The notes beneath the pieces are model-generated. The model saw only the letters and a list, made by a program, of their open reading frames with translations, had not been told where the DNA came from and searched no databases. The position numbers and the translations under genes were made by a program. From Caryophanales bacterium UBA2298 (GTDB lineage: Bacteria > Bacillota_I > Bacilli_A > Izemoplasmatales > Hujiaoplasmataceae), in NCBI GenBank assembly GCA_002345425.1, contig DDWA01000009.1, positions 1 to 57,603 of the forward strand: a DNA stretch of 57,603 nt. The letters run 5' to 3'. Positions 16,350 to 24,893 of this stretch are shown in pieces (the stretch's first letter is position 1; each line of letters starts with the position of its first letter).

Positions 16350-17606
16350 CTACATATATTCTATTCTAATACCCAAGGATTGCAAATCTTCGAAGAAATG
16401 CGGGTACGACTTATTAATAGCTTCAGCTTTGTTTATAATTATAGCGTTATTAGCTCTAAGAGACGCGATAGCAATAGACATAACCATCCTATGATCATTA
16501 TATGAGTCAAATTCATTTGATAGAAAAGAATTATTTCCCCAAATTTTATAACTATCATCAATAATTTGTGTTTTTACACCTAATTGATTTAAGATATGAT
16601 TTATTGCTGATAATCTATCTGTTTCTTTTATTCTAAGTCGTTTAGCGTTATAAATTCTAGTAACTCCGCTTGATAAACCAGCTAAAACAGATAATATTGG
16701 AGCGATATCTGGATATTGGCTGACATCTATATCTAAAGAAGACGTTTGACTTTTAATAAACCTTAAACAATTTTTTTCTTTAAAAACCTTTCCATTCATC
16801 TTTTTAATAATATTTACAATTTCTGAATCTGGTTGTAACGAATCATAATTAACATTTGTAACTTTTATATCGCCATTAATTATGCCTGCAACAGCGAAAA
16901 ATGCTAACTGTGAATAATCGGCTTCGACCTTATAATCGCAGGCATGATATTTTTGATTACCTTTGATGTAATAATAACTATCTTTTTCTTCAATTAGTAT
17001 GCCAAATTTATCTAAAACATCAATTGTCATATCAACATATTTTTTAGATTCCAATATGCCATTTATTTTTATTATCGAATCTTGATTTTTAAGAGGTAAA
17101 GCAAATAATAATCCACTGATAAATTGTGAACTTACATTGCCTAAAACTTCATAATTATCCGCTGGTAATTCACCATTAATATAAATTTTATTTTCACTCT
17201 TTTCAAAAATTATATCATATTTATTGAAAAGATCTTCATAAATAGAAAGCGGCCTTTTTAGTAAAGAGTCTCTGCCACTTAAATAGATACCTTTTGTATT
17301 TACTAAAATGGGAATCAAAAATCTTAAAGTTGAACCAGATTCTTTACAGTCAATAACTTCATCGCCAACAATTGATAAAGAGCCACTACTAATAATTTCT
17401 AATGCGTTTTCAAGTTTGTTGATTTTAACACCCAAGCTTTTAAAAGCATTAACTGTTGCTTTAATATCATCAGAGAACACAACATTTTTGATTACTGATT
17501 TTCCCTTCGCTAAACAAGCACAGATGATTGATCTGTGCAGTAAAGACTTTGATGGTGGCACTTTAACTTGCCCTTTAGCATAACCGGGATAAATCTTAAT
17601 CTTCAT
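16350..17606 (-). CDS. aroA: EPSP synthase
   Basis: AroA transfers enolpyruvyl from PEP to shikimate 3-phosphate. The 418 residues show the PPSKSLLHRSIICACLA N-terminal phosphate site, an ESGSTLRFLIP loop, VSSQFISGLLFALPL, and the RLRIKETDRL and YNDHRMVMS signatures. The start (ATG 17606) lies inside the 3' end of tyrA, which it overlaps by 11 bases. The ESGSTLRFL loop has the normal Gly-x-Ala-like position occupied by Gly-Ser-Thr, similar to class II-type sequences. That point would need alignment. Confidence 0.94.
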   Translation of the reverse strand: MKIKIYPGYAKGQVKVPPSKSLLHRSIICACLAKGKSVIKNVVFSDDIKATVNAFKSLGVKINKLENALEIISSGSLSIVGDEVIDCKESGSTLRFLIPILVNTKGIYLSGRDSLLKRPLSIYEDLFNKYDIIFEKSENKIYINGELPADNYEVLGNVSSQFISGLLFALPLKNQDSIIKINGILESKKYVDMTIDVLDKFGILIEEKDSYYYIKGNQKYHACDYKVEADYSQLAFFAVAGIINGDIKVTNVNYDSLQPDSEIVNIIKKMNGKVFKEKNCLRFIKSQTSSLDIDVSQYPDIAPILSVLAGLSSGVTRIYNAKRLRIKETDRLSAINHILNQLGVKTQIIDDSYKIWGNNSFLSNEFDSYNDHRMVMSIAIASLRANNAIIINKAEAINKSYPHFFEDLQSLGIRIEYM

Positions 17607-18447
17607 TATTTCTTTCCTTTAAATATATATTATGTAAGTTTTTTGCTTTACACATTAGTTCGCTGAGTTTAACTTTGTCTTCTAAATTAATTGCAGTTTT
17701 AAAAGTTTCTAATTGATTTTGAAAATCTGATATTCTTTCACACAACAAATCTTTATTATTAATAAATAAATCAGTCCATAACGGAACGTTAATATTAGCT
17801 ATTCTAGTCAAATCACGATAAGAGTCACCGGTAAAGTGACTTAGATTAACTTTAGGTTGGAATGAGTTTACAAGTGCGAGTGAGATTATATGAGTTAATT
17901 GGGAAGTGTATGCAATTAACTCATCATGTAGTTGCGCAGAAATAATAGAAACATTTTTAAAGCCCATTTCTTTAGCTAATTTAATAGTTAAATCAATATT
18001 TTGTTTTTCGTTACCAAAATGCTCAACTATTGCATAATTACCTTTACTAAAAATTCTTTTATCTGAATGTTCAACTCCAATTAATTCTCTTCCCGCAATA
18101 GGATGTGAATATATGATATCAAAATTTGTGATGGCTAATTTATCTATTTGCTTTATTAAACCAGACTTAATACCTGATATTTCGATGAGAACTGAATCAT
18201 TTTTTATTAAATCTTTGTTCTTTTTTAAAAAATCAATAATCATATCGGGATATAAGCAAAGATAGATAATATTATTATCTTCAAGGAATTTATTTAAGTC
18301 ATAATAAGCATTATGAATGATTTTATTATCCAATGCATACATCAACGCTTCTTTTTTAACGTCATAAGCATTAATTGTATGATTGTGATTTAACGTTTTA
18401 GCTATGGTTCCGCCGATTAAACCTAGTCCAATAATCCCTATTTTCAT
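17596..18447 (-). CDS. tyrA: Prephenate dehydrogenase
   Basis: TyrA oxidatively decarboxylates prephenate to 4-hydroxyphenylpyruvate on the way to tyrosine. The 283 residues open with the NAD-binding IGIIGLGLIGGTIAKTL. They carry the SHPIAGREL segment with its catalytic His and a YTSQLTHIISLALV helix with the substrate-site His. No ACT or chorismate mutase domain is present. It is the first gene of the aro operon. Chorismate mutase, needed to make its substrate, is not seen in the window. Confidence 0.93.
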   Translation of the reverse strand: MKIGIIGLGLIGGTIAKTLNHNHTINAYDVKKEALMYALDNKIIHNAYYDLNKFLEDNNIIYLCLYPDMIIDFLKKNKDLIKNDSVLIEISGIKSGLIKQIDKLAITNFDIIYSHPIAGRELIGVEHSDKRIFSKGNYAIVEHFGNEKQNIDLTIKLAKEMGFKNVSIISAQLHDELIAYTSQLTHIISLALVNSFQPKVNLSHFTGDSYRDLTRIANINVPLWTDLFINNKDLLCERISDFQNQLETFKTAINLEDKVKLSELMCKAKNLHNIYLKERNNED

Positions 18448-18484
18448 ATGTTTCTCCTTTGATATTTAATAATTTTATCACAAA

Positions 18485-18502
18485 TATTAACAAAAGTGTT
18501 AA
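18485..18502. promoter_or_regulatory. Inverted repeat in the aro operon promoter
   Basis: A perfect 7-bp inverted repeat, ATTAACA-AAAG-TGTTAAT, lies between tyrA and the divergent flavin reductase gene. On the minus strand, an extended -10 (TGATAAAAT) follows it closely, so the repeat overlaps the likely -35/spacer of the tyrA promoter. It has the size and symmetry of a repressor operator. No matching regulator gene is identified. Confidence 0.45.
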
Positions 18503-18549
18503 TAAGGTTTGAATGATATCAAAAAATAGGTGTATTTTGCTTGTTAAAC

Positions 18550-18579
18550 TTTCTAAAAATAGTCTGTTTATGATATAAT
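18550..18579 (+). promoter_or_regulatory. Promoter of flavin reductase-folD-purB operon
   Basis: An extended -10, TGA followed by TATAAT (18574-18579), lies ahead of a GAGGAGG ribosome site. A weak -35 (TTTCTA, 18550-18555) sits 18 bases upstream. Confidence 0.6.
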
Positions 18580-18606
18580 TGTTATGAAATGTGAGGAGGA
18601 TTATCA

Positions 18607-19119
18607 ATGTACAGAGAGATTAATGTTTTTGATTATGCCAACTTTGTATTGGAAAAACTAACACCAGGAATTTTTTTAAATACTAAAAAGGATAATACAA
18701 TTAACACGATGATTATCGGTTGGGGAGGAATTAATGTTATATGGGGAAGGCCAATCTTCGTTGTTTTAGTGAGAGATTCAAGAGCTACCTATGATTTGAT
18801 TGAATCAAGTAAAGAATTCACTATAAGCGTACCGATAAATAAGAATATGAAAAAAGAAATAGCAATTTGTGGAACAAAATCATTAAGAGATATGGATAAG
18901 TTTAAAGAATGTAACTTCACCCCTATTAAAGGCAGAAAAATTGATACCCCGATTATAGCAGAGGCGGAATTACATTATGAATGTAAGGTTATTTACAAAC
19001 AAACATTGAATCAAGAAGTTGTTCCTCAAATAGTAAAATCTCGTTATTATAACAATAACGCAAATCATACTGTATACTATGGAGAAATAATAGATCAATA
19101 TATTTACGAAAAGGAGTAA
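18607..19119 (+). CDS. Flavin reductase-like, FMN-binding split-barrel protein
   Basis: This 170-residue protein resembles the flavin reductase-like domain family: an early PGIFLNTKKDNTINTMIIGW stretch, a central GRPIFVVLVRDSRATYDLIE, and FTISVPINKNMKKEIAICG. Such proteins bind FMN and reduce flavin or serve as small oxidoreductases. The physiological partner is unknown. It opens an operon with folD and purB, only four bases before folD. Because AroC needs reduced FMN and its operon diverges from this one, a supply role is possible but unproven. Confidence 0.8.
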   Translation: MYREINVFDYANFVLEKLTPGIFLNTKKDNTINTMIIGWGGINVIWGRPIFVVLVRDSRATYDLIESSKEFTISVPINKNMKKEIAICGTKSLRDMDKFKECNFTPIKGRKIDTPIIAEAELHYECKVIYKQTLNQEVVPQIVKSRYYNNNANHTVYYGEIIDQYIYEKE

Positions 19120-19123
19120 AATA

Positions 19124-19984
19124 ATGGGAAAACTATTAGATGGATCAGCTTTAGCGAAAAAAATAAGAATTAGAGTTAAAACTGAAACCGAAAAATACAT
19201 AAACGAATATAATATTCAACCTCATTTAGCGGTTATTTTAGTTGGGGCAGACCCTGCTAGCGAAACATATGTTAGATTTAAGGAAAAAGCTTGTAACCAA
19301 GTAGGGATGAAATCTTCTGTTATTCATAAACCAGCAGATTTATCAGAAGAAAGTCTTATAGAACTAATTGAAGAGCTTAATAATGACGATAGTGTTCACG
19401 GAATTTTATTGCAACTGCCGATACCTAAACATATCAATTCCGAAAGAGTTATTAATGTCATTAATCCTCGTAAAGACGTTGACGGTTTTGCAAATGAAAA
19501 TGTTGCCAAGTTAAGTAAGAATCAAGATGCCTTAGTTCCTTGTACACCGTTAGGAATTACGAGACTTCTTGATGAATATAATATTAAAACCGAAGGTGAA
19601 CATTGCGTTATTATTGGCAGAAGTCAAATTGTTGGAAAACCAATGGCTCAATTAATGTTACAAAGAAATTCTACAGTTACAATTTGTCACTCAAAAACTA
19701 AAAACATTAAAGGCATAACAAAACAAGCCGATATATTAGTAGCGGCTGTTGGTAAGGCTCATATGGTTGACGATTCATTTATAAAAGATGGGGCAGTTGT
19801 TATTGATGTTGGCGTTTCTCGTGTCAAAGGCAAAATTTACGGAGACGTTAATTTTGATAGAGTTTTAGATAAAGCAAGTTATATAACACCGATGCCAGGC
19901 GGTACTGGCCCTATGACTATCGCTTGCCTTTTAGAAAACACATTGAAGTGTTATTTAGACTTAGTTGGCAATAAAAATGATTGA
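19124..19984 (+). CDS. folD: Bifunctional methylene-THF dehydrogenase/cyclohydrolase
   Basis: FolD interconverts 5,10-methylene-THF and 10-formyl-THF, feeding purine and fMet synthesis. The 286 residues show the substrate/catalytic segment SETYVRFKEKAC with the conserved Tyr and Lys, GILLQLPIPKH, the PRKDVDGF signature, NADP-binding IIGRSQIVGKPMAQLM, and the closing PMPGGTGPMTIACLLENT. AAGGAG precedes the ATG. The final eight bases overlap purB. Confidence 0.96.
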   Translation: MGKLLDGSALAKKIRIRVKTETEKYINEYNIQPHLAVILVGADPASETYVRFKEKACNQVGMKSSVIHKPADLSEESLIELIEELNNDDSVHGILLQLPIPKHINSERVINVINPRKDVDGFANENVAKLSKNQDALVPCTPLGITRLLDEYNIKTEGEHCVIIGRSQIVGKPMAQLMLQRNSTVTICHSKTKNIKGITKQADILVAAVGKAHMVDDSFIKDGAVVIDVGVSRVKGKIYGDVNFDRVLDKASYITPMPGGTGPMTIACLLENTLKCYLDLVGNKND

Positions 19985-21272
19985 TCGATATTCTAGGCCA
20001 AAAATGCAAAAAATATGGTCTGATAAAACAAAGTTTGATGCCTTTATGAAAATTGAAATTTTAAACGTTGAAGCACTAAATCATTTGGGTATTGTAAAAG
20101 ATGAAGAATTGTTTCTAATAAAAACTAACGCTAACTATACTTTATCAAGAATAAAAGAATTAGAAAACGAAACTAAGCATGATGTTATAGCTTTTACTAG
20201 AGCTGTTTCTGAAAGTTTAGGAAATGAAAAAAGATTTATTCATTACGGATTGACATCAACCGATGTTGTAGACACAGCCTATGGAGTTTTATTAAAAAAG
20301 GCTAATGAAATTATAAAGAAAGATGTTTTATCTTTCTTGAAAGTTCTCGAAAAACAAGCTTATAATTATAAAGATACATATTGTGTAGGCAGAACTCATG
20401 GAATACATGCTGACATAACAGTTTTTGGTTTAAAATTTGCTCTTTGGTATGATGAATTATCTAGAAACTACAATCGTTTTTTAAGAGCTTCTGAAGAAAT
20501 TGAAGTTGGTAAAATAAGTGGAGCAGTCGGCAACTATGCTTTTATCGATACTGAAGTCGAAAGATACATTTGCCGTAATTTAGGACTGAAAACAGTTAAT
20601 ATATCAACTCAAACTTTGCAAAGAGATAGACATGCCAATTATATAAGCACATTAGTTTTAATGGCTTCTACTTTAGAAAAAATTGCAACTGAAGTAAGAC
20701 ATTTACAAAGAACTGAAGTAAATGAAGTTAGAGAACCATTCTCCAGTAATCAAAAAGGTTCTTCAGCTATGCCTCATAAAAAAAATCCGATTGTCAGTGA
20801 AAATATCACAGGAATAACTAGAGTGTTAAGGGGATACATGCTATCGGCTTTTGAAAATATAACTTTATGGCACGAAAGAGATATTAGCCACTCTTCGGTA
20901 GAAAGAATAATCCTTGCGGATGCCACAACTCTAGTTGATTACATGTTCAATAGATATATCGATGTTATAGAGAATTTAGTTGTCTATCCAGAAAATATGC
21001 TTAAAAACATATACTTAACAAACGGAATTATCTTTTCACAAAGAGTTTTAACTAAATTAGTTGATAAGGGTATTTCAAGAGAAATGGCATATGATGAAGT
21101 CCAAAAATTAGCGAATGAAGCGTACGAAAATCAAAAGAACTTCGTTGATTTAATTAAAAACAATGCATTTATAAAAAGTAATTTATCTAAAAATGAAATC
21201 AACGAATTATTTGAACTTGATTTTTATAAAAAAAAGGTAGATTATATATATAATAAAGTATTTGTAAAATAA
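19977..21272 (+). CDS. purB: Adenylosuccinate lyase
   Basis: PurB cleaves SAICAR and adenylosuccinate to fumarate plus AICAR or AMP. The 431 residues contain the N-terminal YSRPKMQKIWSD, HYGLTSTDVVDTA with its His, RTHGIHADITVFGLK, and the fumarase/lyase signature SSAMPHKKNPI. ATG 19977 is preferred over a TTG four codons earlier, which would lie deeper in folD. With purA it completes the IMP-to-AMP branch. Confidence 0.96.
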   Translation: MIDRYSRPKMQKIWSDKTKFDAFMKIEILNVEALNHLGIVKDEELFLIKTNANYTLSRIKELENETKHDVIAFTRAVSESLGNEKRFIHYGLTSTDVVDTAYGVLLKKANEIIKKDVLSFLKVLEKQAYNYKDTYCVGRTHGIHADITVFGLKFALWYDELSRNYNRFLRASEEIEVGKISGAVGNYAFIDTEVERYICRNLGLKTVNISTQTLQRDRHANYISTLVLMASTLEKIATEVRHLQRTEVNEVREPFSSNQKGSSAMPHKKNPIVSENITGITRVLRGYMLSAFENITLWHERDISHSSVERIILADATTLVDYMFNRYIDVIENLVVYPENMLKNIYLTNGIIFSQRVLTKLVDKGISREMAYDEVQKLANEAYENQKNFVDLIKNNAFIKSNLSKNEINELFELDFYKKKVDYIYNKVFVK

Positions 21273-21305
21273 TAAATTGATTATATATATGAGGAGATAA
21301 AAATA

Positions 21306-21569
21306 ATGTCAGAAAAAAGAGTTTTATATCGTGATACGGAAAATCAAAAGATATTTGGTGTTTGTTCTGGTTTAGCAGATTATTTTGATTTAGATGTAAC
21401 TTTGATTAGAGTAATTTGGGTATTGTCAGTATTGTTTGCAGGCACAGGACTTCTTTTTTATATCATTCTTGCGATTGTAATTGAACCAAAACAAGTTGTT
21501 TTGGCAAAAAAACAAAAAGAAAAACAAAAAGAAGACAGCGATGATCCTTTTGCTAAATTCGATAAATAA
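21306..21569 (+). CDS. PspC-domain membrane protein
   Basis: This 87-residue protein matches the PspC domain: an N-terminal YRDTENQKIFGVCSGLADYF, DVTLIRVIWVLSVLF, one or two membrane segments (about 36-58), and a charged C-terminal tail. PspC proteins sit in the cytoplasmic membrane and take part in envelope-stress sensing, although stand-alone short forms in Firmicutes are poorly understood. GAGGAG precedes the ATG. It ends the purB unit. Confidence 0.85.
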   Translation: MSEKRVLYRDTENQKIFGVCSGLADYFDLDVTLIRVIWVLSVLFAGTGLLFYIILAIVIEPKQVVLAKKQKEKQKEDSDDPFAKFDK

Positions 21570-21583
21570 TAATAAATTTGATA

Positions 21584-21618
21584 AAAGACTGAAAGTTTAA
21601 AAGCTTTCGGTCTTTTTT
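21584..21618 (+). terminator. Intrinsic terminator after PspC gene
   Basis: A 12-bp stem, AAAGACTGAAAG (21584-21595) with CTTTCGGTCTTT (21604-21615), runs into a T-run. Its T-run abuts the PhoP-like repeats of the pst promoter. Confidence 0.88.
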
Positions 21619-21654
21619 TACATTTAATTTACATAAATTTACTGTTTATTGATA
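21617..21654 (+). promoter_or_regulatory. PhoP-box-like repeats upstream of pstS
   Basis: Four half-sites stand about 11 bases apart: TTTACA (21617-21622), TTTACA (21628-21633), TTTACT (21638-21643) and TTGATA (21649-21654). This matches the Firmicute PhoP box design of repeated TT(A/T/C)ACA with short spacers. An extended -10-like TGT-TAATAT lies at 21673-21681, a suitable distance for activation. The phoB-phoR pair in the same locus would be the regulator. Confidence 0.6.
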
Positions 21655-21711
21655 TTGGCAAAATTTTAAAACTGTTAATATATAGTCGATTTTCAAATAA
21701 AGGAGAAAAAT

Positions 21712-22632
21712 ATGAAAAAATTAGTTTTATTATTTAGTTTGTTTTTAACAGGTACTTTAGTTGCTTGTGGTGGTGCTCAAGAATGGGATTCATCAAGTAA
21801 TATTACTTTATACACTAGAGATACATCTAGCGGAACAAGAGCTGGATTTATGAGCGGTATAGGGTTTGATGAAGCTGCAGAAGACGATAGTCTTTTAGCT
21901 GATGGTTTCGTCATAAAAGATAATACAGGTATTCTAACTTCAATGGCTACTGATGAATATGGAATTGGATACATTTCTTTAGCTAGTTTAGATAACACTG
22001 TAAAAGGATTGCAATTTGATGGAGTAGCTCCAACAATTGCAAATGTTATCAATAACACTTATGGATTAAAAAGGCCATTTAATTATGTTACAAGATCACT
22101 AGATGATTTCGCTAATGATACTGAAAGAGATATTACTCTTGCATTCATCGCATTTTTACAAACAACTGATGGTGCGGATATCGTTACTAACGAGGGAGCA
22201 ATTCCTTTGTCAAGCAGCGAATCTTGGGATGATATTAAAGCAGATTATGACATTTGTTTACAAGACAATAGCGCTGTAACAATCAAATTTGGTGGTTCAG
22301 ATTCAATTGAAAAGATTGCCTTAGCTTTAACAGCAGCTTTCGCACCAAAATGTGGTAACTTCGTTCCTGAACATGATCACACTGGTTCTTCAGATGGATT
22401 TAAACGTACACAAGGATCTGAAAAAGATGGAGATAATTACAAACACGTAGGATTTGCTTCTCGTCCATTCAAAGATACTGAAGTTGGAACTGAAGGAACG
22501 CAAGGGCAATTAGCATGGGACGCTATTGTAGCTATCGTTCATTTAAATAATGAAGTAACAAATGTTACTCCAGAAGATTTAAAAAAGATCTACAGAGGTG
22601 ACTACGCTACTTGGGAACAATTATTAAGCTAA
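21712..22632 (+). CDS. pstS: Phosphate-binding lipoprotein, PstS type with permuted domain order
   Basis: This 306-residue lipoprotein (lipobox VAC, Cys19) is the binding component of the adjacent Pst importer. All PstS landmarks are present but in swapped order. Residues 31-166 carry what is normally the second half: R36 and S40-G41-T42 in YTRDTSSGTRAGF (the E. coli Arg135/Ser139-Gly140-Thr141 spacing), then YGIGYISLASL, GVAPTIANV and a C-terminal-like NEGAIPL. Residues 188-306 carry the normal first half: IKFGGSDSIEKI, DGFKRTQG, VGFASRPFKDTE, AWDAIVAIV and YRGDYATWEQL. It therefore looks circularly permuted at the hinge. The operon position supports phosphate as ligand. Confidence 0.87.
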   Translation: MKKLVLLFSLFLTGTLVACGGAQEWDSSSNITLYTRDTSSGTRAGFMSGIGFDEAAEDDSLLADGFVIKDNTGILTSMATDEYGIGYISLASLDNTVKGLQFDGVAPTIANVINNTYGLKRPFNYVTRSLDDFANDTERDITLAFIAFLQTTDGADIVTNEGAIPLSSSESWDDIKADYDICLQDNSAVTIKFGGSDSIEKIALALTAAFAPKCGNFVPEHDHTGSSDGFKRTQGSEKDGDNYKHVGFASRPFKDTEVGTEGTQGQLAWDAIVAIVHLNNEVTNVTPEDLKKIYRGDYATWEQLLS

Positions 22633-22660
22633 CAGTAATAATAGATTTGTTTTGCACAAA

Positions 22661-22692
22661 AGAAATGCCCTATGAACTAGAGGGCTTTTCTT
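22661..22692 (+). terminator. Hairpin between pstS and pstC (partial terminator)
   Basis: A stem of GCCCT (22667-22671) with AGGGC (22681-22685) is extended by AGAAA/TTTCT beyond one mismatch. The 3' arm is T-rich. It probably lets the abundant binding protein be expressed above the membrane components. Confidence 0.55.
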
Positions 22693-22711
22693 GCGTCTTT
22701 GGAGGTACGAC

Positions 22712-23686
22712 ATGGATTTTATAAAAAAACAATTTGGTAAAATTAAAGATTTATTTCATTTCAATAGCAAAAAAGAAGTAGTTGATTTTATTATCAAACT
22801 ATTCTTTTTGATTTCAACGATAGTTTCAGCATCATTTATTGTTATAATTATTGTTTTTATTACTAAAGAAGGAATAAAACCTTTCGTTACTGATAATGGT
22901 GGAATAGGATCTGTAAACTTGGTTAGGTTTCTTACTGGAACAACTTGGCTTGAAGGGACCGCATTTAAGTCTAATTTATACAGCGTTGGTTTTATTATTA
23001 TTAACACTCTATATATATCCTTGTTATCTCTTTTAATAGCTATGCCCATTGGAGTTTTAACTGCACTTTTCATTGCTAAAATAGCGCCTAAAAGGTTAAG
23101 CGAAATCTTACGAACAGTAATCGAATTATTAGCGGCTATTCCTTCTATCGTCTATGGATTATTTGGGAGTGGAATCATTTTAGTATTTGTCTATAATCTA
23201 GCAAAGGTTTTTGGAGTTCAATCTCCTGGTGGAAACTCGGTATTAGCAACGGTTTTAGTACTTGCTTTAATGATTTTACCAACGATTACTGCATTATCAG
23301 AAGTTGCCATAAGAAGTGTGGAAAAAGATATAGAACATGGATCTTTAGCTTTAGGGGCGACAAAAACCCAAACTAATTTTAAAGTTGTATTAACTAGCGC
23401 AAAATCAGGAATTTTTTCAGCCTCTATTTTAGGAATAGGAAGAGCGTTGGGTGAAGCTACCGCAGTTAGTCTAGTAGCGGGAAACGCAAGAAGTGGTCCA
23501 ACTCTCAGCTTTTTTCAAACAACATCAACTTTAACATCAACAATGTTACAAGGGTTGAAAGAAACGACAGGGATAGATTATGATATTCGTTTCAGCGTCG
23601 GAATTGTTTTAATGGTTGTGATTCTACTTACCAATGCCGGCCTTAACTTTGTGAAGAAAAGGATAGGTAATGTCCATGTCAAGTAA
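22712..23686 (+). CDS. pstC: Phosphate ABC transporter permease PstC
   Basis: PstC is one of two channel subunits of the Pst importer. At 324 residues it has about six membrane segments. It carries the family pattern PSIVYGLFG and the cytoplasmic EAA-type loop ALGATKTQTNFKVVLTSAKSGI, plus ALGEATAVSLVAGN near the end. The ATG at 22712 is chosen because GGAGGT lies eight bases upstream. An in-frame TTG at 22691 lies before that site. It overlaps pstA by 17 bases. Confidence 0.94.
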   Translation: MDFIKKQFGKIKDLFHFNSKKEVVDFIIKLFFLISTIVSASFIVIIIVFITKEGIKPFVTDNGGIGSVNLVRFLTGTTWLEGTAFKSNLYSVGFIIINTLYISLLSLLIAMPIGVLTALFIAKIAPKRLSEILRTVIELLAAIPSIVYGLFGSGIILVFVYNLAKVFGVQSPGGNSVLATVLVLALMILPTITALSEVAIRSVEKDIEHGSLALGATKTQTNFKVVLTSAKSGIFSASILGIGRALGEATAVSLVAGNARSGPTLSFFQTTSTLTSTMLQGLKETTGIDYDIRFSVGIVLMVVILLTNAGLNFVKKRIGNVHVK

Positions 23687-24875
23687 ACGTAAACGAATTG
23701 ATAATTTACTGCAAATCATCACCTATGGAGCTGCATCAGTAGCAGTTATTATATTGTCTTTAATCGTAGTTTTTGTTTTTAAAAATGGATCCGGTTTAAT
23801 AAATTTAGATCTCATAACAAATGATTACCATGCTCAATATTACAATGGTGGAATTGAAAATGTAACTTCTTTCTCAAATACACCAAAACCAAATATTTTA
23901 ACCGAAGAAGATTATTATTCTCTCAAATGGGGTATTGCCTTAACTGATGACATTGACAGAGAAGGAAAACCAATAATTATCGTTTCGTATATAGCAGAAG
24001 ACTCTCCACTTTATCAAATGTATGATAAAAATAATCTAGATAATGATAGTTTTGCTATAGAAGTGGAGAACATCGTTCAATCGATTAAATTTTACGATAA
24101 AGATTCCACTTTAAGTATTTATGGTGCACAACATATGATAAATGAACTTGATGCAGAATCTGAGTTTAGAGAAATGGTATTTACATCATTAGGCGGGGGA
24201 ATCCGGGGATCTTTAATTACTACACTTTATACAATAGGACTTACTTTGTTATTTGCTTTACCAGTTGGAATTTTTACAGCAATATACTTAAATGAGTTTG
24301 CGAAGAAAAATCGTTTGACAAATATCATAAGAAGTATGATTGAAATGTTAACCGGAGTTCCTAGTATCATTTTTGGGTTGATGGGATTAGCCGTATTTGT
24401 TCCATTAACTGTGCGATATACACCAGCCGATAGTGCAAATATTTTATCGGGTAGCCTTACTTTAGCAGTGATTTTACTGCCAGTAATTATTAGATCAACA
24501 GAAGAATCTCTAAAAGTCGTTCCTGACGATTTTAGATTTGCCTCTTTAGCACTTGGCGCAAATAGTACCCAAACAACTTTTAAAGTAGTACTCCCATCCG
24601 CTCTTCCTGGAATTATGACAGCTACATTGTTAGCAATAGGAAGAATCATCGGCGAAAGTGCCGCTTTAATTTTTGCGATTGGAACTGCAATAAAAGATGA
24701 TATATCTATTTTTGGAAAATCGACCACTTTAGCAGTACATATCTGGTCATTGCTGACTGATGAACCAGCAAATATTGAATTAGCCAGTACAATTTCTCTT
24801 ATAATTTTAATGATTGTCTTGATTTTAAATATTTCCGTTAAACTATTATCAAGATCATACTTAAAAAGAGTATAA
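23670..24875 (+). CDS. pstA: Phosphate ABC transporter permease PstA with large extracytoplasmic insert
   Basis: PstA pairs with PstC in the membrane. The 401-residue protein is about 100 residues longer than usual. After TM1 (about 14-37), an acidic hydrophilic segment of about 130 residues (40-170) faces outside. It includes YYNGGIENVTSF and a SLGGGIRGSLITTLY junction. The standard core follows, with VPSIIFGLMG and the EAA loop ALGANSTQTTFKVVLPSALPGI, then GRIIGESAALIFAIG. AAGGA lies six bases before ATG 23670; ATG 23676 is an alternative. Similar inserts exist in some Firmicute PstA proteins, so its novelty is uncertain. Confidence 0.92.
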   Translation: MSMSSKRKRIDNLLQIITYGAASVAVIILSLIVVFVFKNGSGLINLDLITNDYHAQYYNGGIENVTSFSNTPKPNILTEEDYYSLKWGIALTDDIDREGKPIIIVSYIAEDSPLYQMYDKNNLDNDSFAIEVENIVQSIKFYDKDSTLSIYGAQHMINELDAESEFREMVFTSLGGGIRGSLITTLYTIGLTLLFALPVGIFTAIYLNEFAKKNRLTNIIRSMIEMLTGVPSIIFGLMGLAVFVPLTVRYTPADSANILSGSLTLAVILLPVIIRSTEESLKVVPDDFRFASLALGANSTQTTFKVVLPSALPGIMTATLLAIGRIIGESAALIFAIGTAIKDDISIFGKSTTLAVHIWSLLTDEPANIELASTISLIILMIVLILNISVKLLSRSYLKRV

Positions 24876-24893
24876 TAAAAAGGAGACAACCTC

